Made by a program: the position numbers and the translations under genes
In this document: positions 1-5,590 of the stretch, piece by piece
Layout: each line of letters begins with the position of its first letter
How positions within the stretch are numbered: the stretch's first letter is position 1
The notes under the pieces: generated by a model
The model's database searches: none
The model's input: only the letters and a program-made list of their open reading frames with translations
What the model was told of the DNA's origin: nothing
NCBI GenBank assembly: GCA_905214825.1
Contig: CAJMNV010000104.1
Coordinates: forward strand, 1 to 6,759
Length of the DNA: 6,759 nucleotides
Source: an uncultured bacterium
GTDB lineage: Bacteria; Bacillota; Clostridia; Lachnospirales; Anaerotignaceae
Direction of reading: 5' to 3'

Positions 1-86
1 ACCAATGCTTTTTTATATTCTCCTGCCAGATAAGCCTCTTTCAACTCACGCCGCAATCTGCGAATTTCGGCAATATAAAACCCCAT
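1..86 (-). CDS. 5' part of an unidentified gene downstream of recX, possibly TPR-type (cut by window edge)
   Basis: The first 28 codons are visible, from ATG at 86, and the gene continues beyond base 1. The peptide begins MGFYIAEIRRLRRELK and continues with EAYLAGEYKKALV. It is charged and helical, and the A-x-x-x-G-x-Y-x-x-A-L spacing resembles the first helix of a tetratricopeptide repeat. That resemblance is the only clue to function, so I name none. The start lies 3 bp after the recX stop. An AAGGAG inside the last recX codons sits 11 nt upstream, slightly far but usable, so the gene is probably co-transcribed and coupled with recX. An ATG at 92 that overlaps the recX stop opens a different frame, which ends after 15 codons, so I did not use it. 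Confidence 0.6.
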   Translation of the reverse strand, partial: MGFYIAEIRRLRRELKEAYLAGEYKKAL

Positions 87-89
87 GTT

Positions 90-719
90 TCATTCTTCTC
101 CTTCCTCAGCTATCGCAAATGCTTCTGAAATGGTATGCCAACGATAGCCTTTTCTTTGCAAAAAAGCATATATCTTTCTTTTTTGCTTTTCATCTAATGC
201 TGCAATGTCCTGCCCTCTTGTTTTTTTGTGTATCCACATCACAGCATCTGTTGTTTCATCAATATCTGTTTCTTCCAATGCTTCTGTAATCCATTTGTCT
301 GCAATCCCTTTTTGACGCAATTCCATTTTCAACCCATACACACCTTTTGGGTGCAAACGCAATCGCTCTTTCACAAATTTGATTGCATACTCCTTGTCAT
401 CACAATAATGATATTTTGCCAAAAATGCCATTACTTTTTCAATAACATCTTCTGAAAATTCTTTTTCTGTTAATTTTTTTCGCACTTCTGCCTCAGTTCG
501 CATTTTATATCCCAAATAATACAATGCAGTATCTTGTGCTTTTATATAAATCAAATTATTTTGTATAAAATCATATTGTTCCTGTGAAATTTCACAACCT
601 TCTTTTAATTTGAAGTATGCCACATCTTGACTTACCAATGCAAAAGCAAACACATTATCAATAAAAATATTCTGTTTGCTGTTGTCATGTTTTTGTGATA
701 CAATCGCCGTCACCAACAC
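90..719 (-). CDS. recX: RecX family regulatory protein
   Basis: RecX proteins bind RecA filaments in the cytoplasm and limit recombination and SOS activity (family knowledge). With the GTG start at 719 the protein has 209 residues, normal for the family. The N-terminal part has the usual basic segment and the F-I-D-N-x-F-A-F-A stretch (about 19-27). Three helical repeats follow: the first carries YLGYKMRTEAEVRKKL (about 68-83), the second YCDDKEYAIKFV then KGVYGLKMELRQKGI (about 105-139), and the last RKIYAFLQRKGY (about 181-192). An in-frame ATG at 770 would add 17 residues unlike RecX and has no Shine-Dalgarno sequence. GTG 719 has AAAAGGAG 10 nt upstream and gives VLVTAIVSQK, a typical RecX beginning; TTG 716 is a less likely option. 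The gene has its own promoter at 812-840. I saw no LexA-type box. The family call is firm; the exact start is less so. Confidence 0.92.
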   Translation of the reverse strand: MLVTAIVSQKHDNSKQNIFIDNVFAFALVSQDVAYFKLKEGCEISQEQYDFIQNNLIYIKAQDTALYYLGYKMRTEAEVRKKLTEKEFSEDVIEKVMAFLAKYHYCDDKEYAIKFVKERLRLHPKGVYGLKMELRQKGIADKWITEALEETDIDETTDAVMWIHKKTRGQDIAALDEKQKRKIYAFLQRKGYRWHTISEAFAIAEEGEE

Positions 720-729
720 ACTACATTCA

Positions 730-737
730 CTCCTTTT
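730..737 (-). promoter_or_regulatory. Ribosome binding site that sets the recX start
   Basis: On the minus strand this reads AAAAGGAG, a good match to the anti-Shine-Dalgarno sequence. It lies 10 nt before GTG 719, and no comparable site precedes the ATG at 770. It is the main sequence argument for the shorter RecX protein. Confidence 0.65.
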
Positions 738-749
738 CGGCTTGTAACA

Positions 750-781
750 ATAGTATACTGCATTTTTCATAAAAATACTAT
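750..781 (-). other. Inverted repeat in the recX leader
   Basis: The arms ATAGTAT and ATACTAT (750-756 and 775-781) are perfect reverse complements around an 18-nt interior that can also pair TTTTT with AAAAA. The pairs are nearly all A-T, so the hairpin would be weak. It lies between the predicted transcription start (about 805) and the recX ribosome binding site, and it contains the ATG at 770. It could be a weak leader hairpin or operator, or simply chance in A/T-rich DNA. Confidence 0.25.
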
Positions 782-811
782 GCTATTTTACACACGAAAA
801 ACCAACGCAAA

Positions 812-840
812 ACTATATGCTTTCTCATAAAATATGTCAA
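812..840 (-). promoter_or_regulatory. Sigma-A type promoter for recX
   Basis: On the minus strand a perfect -35 box TTGACA (840-835) is followed by a 17-bp spacer and the -10 box TATAGT (817-812), which matches consensus at five of six bases. Transcription should start near 805, giving a leader of about 85 nt before GTG 719. The promoter begins about 10 bp beyond the terminator of the kinase operon, so recX appears to be an independent unit. Confidence 0.8.
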
Positions 841-849
841 TCAAATTGT

Positions 850-887
850 AAAAAGGAGAATACTTTGATTTTTCAAAGCATTCCCCT
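850..887 (-). terminator. Rho-independent terminator of the signalling operon
   Basis: A 15-bp stem (873-887 with 854-868) contains two G-U pairs when read as minus-strand RNA, closes on a 4-nt AAAA loop and is followed by a run of U. It begins 5 nt past the kinase stop codon. Stem length, loop and U-run are all typical of an intrinsic terminator. Confidence 0.9.
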
Positions 888-892
888 CTTGA

Positions 893-3391
893 TTATTTTT
901 TTGCTGTCCATTCTTCCAAAGTACGACACAATATGCTAAACTCAATCGGTTTTGAAATATGTGCATTCATACCTGCTGCTGTGGTTGCTGCCAAATCTTC
1001 AGCAAATGCATTTGCAGTAACTGCAATGATGGGTATTGTCTTTGCATCTGGTCTTTTCATTTTTCGTATCACTCTTGTTGCTTCACAACCACCCATTTTT
1101 GGCATTTGCATATCCATCAACACCGCATCAAAATAATACGGTTCTGATTTTTCAAATTCTTTCACAGCTTCCAAACCATTCCATGCTTTTGTCACTTCCA
1201 TACCATGCATTTGCAATATTTCTGCGGCAATTTCCATATTAATTTCATTGTCTTCTACCAACAATATTTTTTTGCCTGTCAAAGTACCTTTATCAATATA
1301 TACTTCTTCTACTTCTTCTGTTTCTTCTATGATGGTTTCAAAAGGCAATATCATTGTACAAGTTGTACCTTTGTCCACTGCACTTTCTATGGAAATCTGC
1401 CCCCCCATCAAAGAAACCAAATTTTTTACAATCGGCATACCCAATCCAGTTCCTGGAACATTTTTGGCATGGAATATTTCTCGTTCATATGGCTCAAATA
1501 TTTTTTCCAAAAATTCAGATGTCATGCCATAGCCAGTATCTGAAACACTTATCTGATATTTTGTATATTCTCCATATTCCACTTCTTTAACCAATAATTT
1601 GATTGTACTGCCTTCATTTGTGAACTTAAATGCATTGGAAAGCAAATTATTGATAATTTGTGTCAAACGAGAATTATCGCCCACAATTTGCTTATCTTCC
1701 AAATCCAAATCCACAATAAAGTTTTTATACTCTCGCTCTGCTTGGTCATAGAACAATTTTGCACTGTTCATGACACAATCACGCAAACAAAAAACATTTT
1801 CGTCCAATGTAATATTACCATGTTCCAAACGAGAAATTTCCAAAATATCATTGATTAAATCCATCAACTGTTTACTGGAAATGTTAATTTTTGATAAATA
1901 TTCTTCGATTTTTTCTGGGTTTTGCACATGATTTTTTGCCAATTCCGAAAGCCCTACAATAGCATTCAATGGCGTTCTCATATCATGTGACATACGGAAA
2001 AAGAAACGATTTCTGGATTCCTCGCTTTGTCTGGCACTTTCCAACGATGTCTTCAACAAATTCATTTGTTGTAATTCCTGTTGTTTTTCTTCATTCATAT
2101 CTCGAAAACAAAGCACCGCTTCTTTTGTACTCAACGACTCATCAAAAAGCAATCTTGCATCTACCCATTTATAAGTACCATTAAATTTTCTTAATATTGC
2201 ACCACCATAATCTCCAATTTTTTCAGAAACCAATTTTCGAATATTTTCCATAGAAAAACTTTCTACAAATTGCTGATATGTTGTTGGCTCAATCAAATCA
2301 CAAATCACTCGCAATAGTTCTTCGTATTCGCCCTCATTGTCCAAATATTCTCTCACATAATCCGATGTTTTAATAATTTCATATCTAGCATTGATAAAAT
2401 CAATGCGATAAATCGCATAATAAGAATTGCCCAATATCCGAATGGTTTCATTTGTCTTTGTCATATCACGGTTCATTATCGTTTGCTTGATACTCATCAA
2501 TATTGCAATCAGCAGAAAAATAAGGAATATCATAATATAACTAAATACAATGGTATACAAATCTTGTATCAACCAATGGTATGGTATTGTCACAATGGAC
2601 ATCCAACCGTTATCTGATGTATTGTAATATACTGCACGCTTTTCTTGTTCTGGATTATACACATAACTGTCTGCATTATCCATTTTGCCTTCCGAAATTT
2701 GTGTGGTCAAATCTTTTACATATTGTTGCAAATCTTCCTCCGGAATTTCCATATCTGCTTTATAATACAATAGATTTTGATTGGAATCACACAAAAAATA
2801 ATAACTTTTTGGCGGTAACAACTGTGCATTATCCACCACTGCAAAATTTTCTGGAAAAATATCAAACCCCATAACACTATTGGAATGTTCGCATTTTTTT
2901 GCAATGGTAATGATTGATTTGCCTGTTGTAGTATCTTTGTATACATCTGTATATATAATTTTTCCATCTGCTTTTATTGCATCTTGATACCATTTTGCTT
3001 GTCTGTAATCATAATCATCTATATCCTCCGAACGAGTTGCAAAAATAATGCGTCCATCTATTGCCACATACGGTTCTATGGAAATACTTTCCTCCATATT
3101 GCGAATACTCAGCAAATATTCTCGTAACCATTTTTCTGGGGCATCATTTGCTTGCAATACAACATCGATAAAATCTGTACCTTGTTCAATCAATGTTTCG
3201 TAAGCTGTCATTTTCAATTCTTCTTCTATGGAATAACTTCGAGAAAGTGCAGTCCCCATACGCTTTGCATTATCTATCATTGCCAAACGCAGAGAAAATA
3301 CACACAAAACAGACATTACCACAAATACAACCAATATAATCAATATAAAATATATTTGTGAAAAAATCTCTTTTATTTTTTCTTTTATCAT
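893..3391 (-). CDS. Membrane-bound hybrid sensor histidine kinase (dCache-like / PAS-like / HisKA / HATPase_c / receiver)
   Basis: Senses an external signal and phosphorylates itself to start the phosphorelay. The protein has 832 residues from ATG 3391. In order: TM1 (about 13-34); an external domain of about 245 residues with dCache features, including KWYQDAI (133-139) and the DTTTGKSIITIAK stretch (about 153-165); TM2 (about 280-300); a PAS-like domain (about 315-432) ending in YKWVDARLLFD and AVLCFRDMNEEK; a coiled coil (about 433-460); HisKA with the phosphorylated His469 in MSHDMRTP; HATPase_c with N box (581-590), DTGYGM (618-623), FEPYER (632-637) and GTGLGM (647-652); an acidic linker (688-697); and a receiver (707-825) with Glu713/Asp714, phosphoacceptor Asp760, Thr792 and Lys814. 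All catalytic motifs are intact. An in-frame ATG at 3427 would overlap the Hpt gene, but ATG 3391 has GAGGGG 6 nt upstream and lies 1 bp after the Hpt stop. There is no C-terminal Hpt domain; the neighbouring gene supplies one. The ligand is unknown. Confidence 0.95.
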   Translation of the reverse strand: MIKEKIKEIFSQIYFILIILVVFVVMSVLCVFSLRLAMIDNAKRMGTALSRSYSIEEELKMTAYETLIEQGTDFIDVVLQANDAPEKWLREYLLSIRNMEESISIEPYVAIDGRIIFATRSEDIDDYDYRQAKWYQDAIKADGKIIYTDVYKDTTTGKSIITIAKKCEHSNSVMGFDIFPENFAVVDNAQLLPPKSYYFLCDSNQNLLYYKADMEIPEEDLQQYVKDLTTQISEGKMDNADSYVYNPEQEKRAVYYNTSDNGWMSIVTIPYHWLIQDLYTIVFSYIMIFLIFLLIAILMSIKQTIMNRDMTKTNETIRILGNSYYAIYRIDFINARYEIIKTSDYVREYLDNEGEYEELLRVICDLIEPTTYQQFVESFSMENIRKLVSEKIGDYGGAILRKFNGTYKWVDARLLFDESLSTKEAVLCFRDMNEEKQQELQQMNLLKTSLESARQSEESRNRFFFRMSHDMRTPLNAIVGLSELAKNHVQNPEKIEEYLSKINISSKQLMDLINDILEISRLEHGNITLDENVFCLRDCVMNSAKLFYDQAEREYKNFIVDLDLEDKQIVGDNSRLTQIINNLLSNAFKFTNEGSTIKLLVKEVEYGEYTKYQISVSDTGYGMTSEFLEKIFEPYEREIFHAKNVPGTGLGMPIVKNLVSLMGGQISIESAVDKGTTCTMILPFETIIEETEEVEEVYIDKGTLTGKKILLVEDNEINMEIAAEILQMHGMEVTKAWNGLEAVKEFEKSEPYYFDAVLMDMQMPKMGGCEATRVIRKMKRPDAKTIPIIAVTANAFAEDLAATTAAGMNAHISKPIEFSILCRTLEEWTAKK

Positions 3392-3392
3392 C

Positions 3393-3737
3393 TCATTCCC
3401 CTCGTATTCCCCCCACCAATCTTTCATATACTGCTTGTATTTGTGACATCATTGCAAATGCTTCTTGTACTTTTCCTTCTCGCAACAAATCCACTTGTTT
3501 TGTTGTCAATGCATACAATTCTGTCATAGAAAGATTGCCACTCACACCTTTTAATGTATGTGATGCAGCCACTGCTTTTTCTACATCTTGTTTTGCCACA
3601 GCTTCCACCAAATCAGCATATGCTTGGTCTTCCTCAAAACGCAACAAAAACTTTTCCATCAACGCTTCATTTCCCATAAAGCGTTGCAACACACTATCTA
3701 TATCAACTCCAACCTCTTTTAATTTTTCTTTATCCAT
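3393..3737 (-). CDS. Free-standing Hpt (histidine phosphotransfer) protein
   Basis: A single-domain cytoplasmic phosphotransfer protein of 114 residues, about the usual length for a lone Hpt four-helix bundle. The phosphorylated histidine is His60 in ASHTLKGVSGNLSM, the Hpt signature H-x-L-K-G with Lys63 and Gly64 in place and the following N-L. It should carry phosphate between the receiver of the hybrid kinase (Asp760) and the HD-GYP regulator (Asp70); that route is inferred from gene order and from the missing Hpt domain in the kinase. The start ATG is 18 bp after the regulator stop, and its ribosome binding site (AAGGAAGG) overlaps that TAA stop. The stop lies 1 bp before the kinase ATG. 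This tight packing supports one transcript and matched expression. Confidence 0.92.
   Translation of the reverse strand: MDKEKLKEVGVDIDSVLQRFMGNEALMEKFLLRFEEDQAYADLVEAVAKQDVEKAVAASHTLKGVSGNLSMTELYALTTKQVDLLREGKVQEAFAMMSQIQAVYERLVGGIRGE
3398..3403 (-). promoter_or_regulatory. Ribosome binding site that sets the kinase start
   Basis: Minus-strand GAGGGG, inside the last codons of the Hpt gene, lies 6 nt before ATG 3391. It favours this start over the in-frame ATG at 3427 and suggests that kinase translation is coupled to Hpt translation. Confidence 0.7.
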
Positions 3738-3755
3738 AGAGTTTATCTTCCTTCC

Positions 3756-4856
3756 TTAATGTTTATACAAAAATCGCAAATCTTTCTCTACGGAGAAAAA
3801 ACACTCCAATAAAACAGGTGAAAATACCCCACATTTTCCATCTTGAATCATCTGTAATGCTTCTTCTTCTTTGAATGCATCTTTATATACTCTTTTGCTG
3901 ACCAAGGCATCATATACATCAGCCACAGAAACAATCTGTGCCCAAATAGAAATTTCATCTCCCTTTAATCCATCTGGATAGCCGTTGCCATCCCATCTTT
4001 CATGATGATGTCTTGCAATATCATATGCATAACGATAAGCCTCATGGCTTTTCATTTGCGGAATACTTTCCAATAACTGTGCCCCTTGTATGGTATGCAT
4101 TTTCATAATTTCATACTCTTCTTGCGTCAATTTTCCCGGTTTATTCAATATAGCATCTGGAATTGCAATTTTCCCAACATCATGCATAATCGCCGCCAAA
4201 GAAATCAATTCAATCTGTTCTTCCGACAAACCTGCTCCCAGTTCTGTATACATCAACATATGTTTTGTAATATCATGAATACGCAAAACGTGCGTACCAG
4301 ACTCACCATTTCTAAATTCAATCGCCGTAGAAAGTGCTTCAATCATGCCAAAGTTCAATTCAATAATTTTCTGTTTTTGTGACACAATTTCATTTTGTTG
4401 TTCTTCCACCACATTATTCAGTTGTCGTCTTGCACGAAATAATTCTACAACGGAATTTACCCGTTTTTGCACGACATATGGTACAACCGGCTTACTGATA
4501 ATATCCATTACGCCCATATCATATCCTTCTTTTAGTACCCTGTCGCTCCCCTCTGCTGTAATAAAAAACACAGGAATTTGTTCTGTCAAACGTTGTGTTT
4601 TCAATATTTTCAGCAGTTCCATACCATTCATCACAGGCATGACAATGTCCAATAAAACCGCACAAACATCTTCTTTATGGTCTAAAATCTTTTCCAAACA
4701 TTCCATACCATTTTCAGCCTCTTCAATTTGGTATGTATCTTTAAAAATTTCATGCAATATCGCTCTGTTTAATGCACTGTCATCTACAATAATCAGTGTA
4801 TTGGGGATTCGCTTTTGGGTCATATATAAGTTTTCCTGTTGTGTCATACCTTCCAT
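3756..4856 (-). CDS. Response regulator with HD-GYP cyclic di-GMP phosphodiesterase domain
   Basis: Predicted output protein of the relay, 366 residues, cytoplasmic. A receiver domain occupies about 18-138, with acidic pair Asp25/Asp26, phosphoacceptor Asp70 in LLDIVMP, Thr100 and Lys122. A helical linker (about 138-170) leads into HD-GYP (about 171-360). Its metal and active-site residues are all present: Glu185 and His189 in ESGTH, His225-Asp226 in MHDVGKI, His254, His284-His285, the full HHERWDGNGYP signature (284-294), and Asp313 in SVADVYDAL. Glu185 sits where trinuclear-site HD-GYP enzymes have a metal-binding glutamate (family knowledge). The expected activity is hydrolysis of c-di-GMP to pGpG or GMP, controlled by phosphorylation. 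No DNA-binding domain is present. Start choice is uncertain: AAGGAG lies only 3 nt before ATG 4856 and 12 nt before the in-frame ATG at 4847; residues before 18 are outside the receiver core. This is the first gene of the operon. Confidence 0.94.
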   Translation of the reverse strand: MEGMTQQENLYMTQKRIPNTLIIVDDSALNRAILHEIFKDTYQIEEAENGMECLEKILDHKEDVCAVLLDIVMPVMNGMELLKILKTQRLTEQIPVFFITAEGSDRVLKEGYDMGVMDIISKPVVPYVVQKRVNSVVELFRARRQLNNVVEEQQNEIVSQKQKIIELNFGMIEALSTAIEFRNGESGTHVLRIHDITKHMLMYTELGAGLSEEQIELISLAAIMHDVGKIAIPDAILNKPGKLTQEEYEIMKMHTIQGAQLLESIPQMKSHEAYRYAYDIARHHHERWDGNGYPDGLKGDEISIWAQIVSVADVYDALVSKRVYKDAFKEEEALQMIQDGKCGVFSPVLLECFFSVEKDLRFLYKH

Positions 4857-5112
4857 AATCTCCTTCCCGTGTTTCCTTGTTGCTCATGAATTTTTTGACA
4901 GTTCATAAATAATTGATTTGATTACCCATTCATACAAAATATAATACAACTTCTCCAACTTTACATTGCAAAACGGTTCCCTTTCCTATATTGCAAAAAA
5001 CGGATATCTTTCACATCAAAATCATCATAAAAATTTTTTATTTATATGGCTATTATGTTCCATTATTTTGTTATTTCCCCTATATTTCTTTTTGTCACAA
5101 AATTCAATTTTT
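4857..5112 (-). other. Long untranslated leader of the signalling operon
   Basis: About 255 nt separate the predicted transcription start (near 5112) from the HD-GYP regulator. The stretch is very A/T-rich and has no convincing gene. It holds the direct repeat at 4962-5003, an A/T palindrome near 5029-5043 (ATAAAAA around one base, then TTTTTAT) and a weak ATGAA/TTCAT inverted repeat near 4886-4906. I looked for the conserved core of cyclic di-GMP and other common riboswitches and recognised none, and there is no hairpin with a U-run that would act as an attenuator. A second start nearer the gene is possible: TTGCAA, 19 bp, TATTAT around 4939-4972, which is weak. Confidence 0.4.
4962..5003 (-). 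repeat. Imperfect direct repeat in the operon leader
   Basis: On the minus strand CCGTTTTTTGCAATATA (5003-4987) recurs as CCGTTTTGCAATGTA (4976-4962). The two copies differ by two inserted T and one A/G change, and start 27 bp apart. Two copies at about two and a half helical turns could be a tandem operator for an unknown regulator, or repeated RNA elements. Chance is possible because the sequence is A/T-rich, but the CCG and GCAAT parts are not simple sequence. Confidence 0.35.
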
Positions 5113-5118
5113 TTCAAC

Positions 5119-5147
5119 AGTATACCATTTTTTACCGATACTTACAA
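5119..5147 (-). promoter_or_regulatory. Extended -10 sigma-A promoter for the signalling operon
   Basis: On the minus strand TTGTAA (5147-5142, four of six to consensus) is followed by a 17-bp spacer and TATACT (5124-5119, five of six). The spacer ends in TGG, so a TGn extended -10 motif is present and compensates for the weaker -35. Transcription would start near 5112. It lies about 55 bp beyond the terminator of the alr unit and is the best promoter I can find in this gap. Confidence 0.65.
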
Positions 5148-5200
5148 CATCATGCAACAAAGAAAAAGTTAAGAAATACGACATTTCCCCAAAATACAAC

Positions 5201-5236
5201 AAAAAACAACAGCACGTATTTTTTATACGCACTGTT
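5201..5236 (-). terminator. Rho-independent terminator of the alr unit
   Basis: A 12-bp stem (5225-5236 with 5208-5219) closes on a 5-nt A loop and is followed by G and six U. Two of the pairs are U-G and G-U in minus-strand RNA and would be A-C mismatches in plus-strand RNA, so the structure works mainly in the direction of the genes. It begins 18 nt past the stop codon of the small gene at 5255. Confidence 0.85.
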
Positions 5237-5254
5237 ATTTTTTTCTTATACAAT

Positions 5255-5590
5255 TTATGAAAATACTTGTGTACACTCCGAAATATCTGCCATTTTCTTT
5301 TCAGAAATATAAATTTCTGCTGATTTCGACAAATCATTTCCACAAAATTCTTCTTTTTGAAACAATTCCACAATCAATGGATATAAAATCTTTGCCTGTT
5401 CCGTTTGCAAATAAACTGCCATTTGCCCTTCTTCCAAGTAATCATATCCATTATCCATAATTTTTCCATCTGTATATATTTCAATTCTATCTGACACATC
5501 ATAGCGTAAATCTGTGTCTGGATTTTCCAAATTTTCTAGATACAATAAAATAATAATTGTTTGCATACTGCTTTCATCTTTTTCATTCAT
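5255..5590 (-). CDS. Small protein of unknown function, coupled to alr
   Basis: I do not recognise this gene. It encodes 111 residues from ATG 5590, or 103 from an in-frame ATG at 5566, where QTIIILLYLENLEN may be the true N-terminus. It is acidic with no signal peptide; the short hydrophobic run (about 11-17) looks more like a beta strand than a membrane helix. Visible landmarks are DLRYDVSDRIE (27-37), a DNGYDYLEEGQMAVYLQT stretch (46-63) and a C-terminal CGNDLSKSAEIYIS (about 83-96). Alternating strands and helices suggest a small compact alpha/beta domain. Its ATG overlaps the alr stop by 8 nt (ATGAATGA) with no clear Shine-Dalgarno sequence, so translation probably depends on ribosomes finishing alr. 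A terminator follows closely, making it the last gene of the unit. Position, composition and terminator argue that it is real. Confidence 0.75.
   Translation of the reverse strand: MNEKDESSMQTIIILLYLENLENPDTDLRYDVSDRIEIYTDGKIMDNGYDYLEEGQMAVYLQTEQAKILYPLIVELFQKEEFCGNDLSKSAEIYISEKKMADISECTQVFS

Noticed and set aside
1290..1330. Run of TTC/TTCT repeats
   Set aside because: It encodes the acidic Glu-rich linker between the ATPase domain and the receiver of the hybrid kinase, so it is coding low-complexity sequence and not an independent repeat.
3358..3759. Plus-strand open frame of 133 codons opposite the Hpt gene
   Set aside because: It is a shadow of the Hpt gene, whose His60 motif and spacing are clear; the product has no recognisable features.
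4780..4887. Minus-strand open frame of 35 codons (begins MSNKETREGDYG) overlapping the start of the HD-GYP regulator
   Set aside because: It has no ribosome binding site before its ATG, and most of it lies within the regulator gene in another frame. It remains a remote possibility as an upstream frame that affects regulator translation.
4896..4901. TTGACA on the plus strand
   Set aside because: There is no -10 box at a suitable distance on that strand and no plus-strand gene to serve.
4345..4908. Plus-strand open frame of 187 codons opposite the HD-GYP regulator
   Set aside because: It is antisense to a gene with intact family motifs, and the Ser/Phe/Ile-rich product is typical of the reverse strand of an A/T-rich gene. 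I saw no promoter or ribosome binding site.
4884..4985. Stretch without stops encoding a helical-looking peptide (ends YEWVIKSIIYELSKNS) in the leader
   Set aside because: There is no ATG or GTG start and no good ribosome binding site before its TTG codons; a stretch this short is expected by chance in A/T-rich DNA.
4857..5112. Possible c-di-GMP riboswitch before the HD-GYP gene
   Set aside because: The ACGGG near the ribosome binding site suggested it briefly, but I could not find the conserved helices or junction sequence of either c-di-GMP class.
5104..5373. Minus-strand open frame of 89 codons
   Set aside because: It overlaps the end of the small gene at 5255 in another frame, reads through the terminator stem and the operon promoter, and its product is rich in Lys, Phe and Cys without any recognisable pattern.
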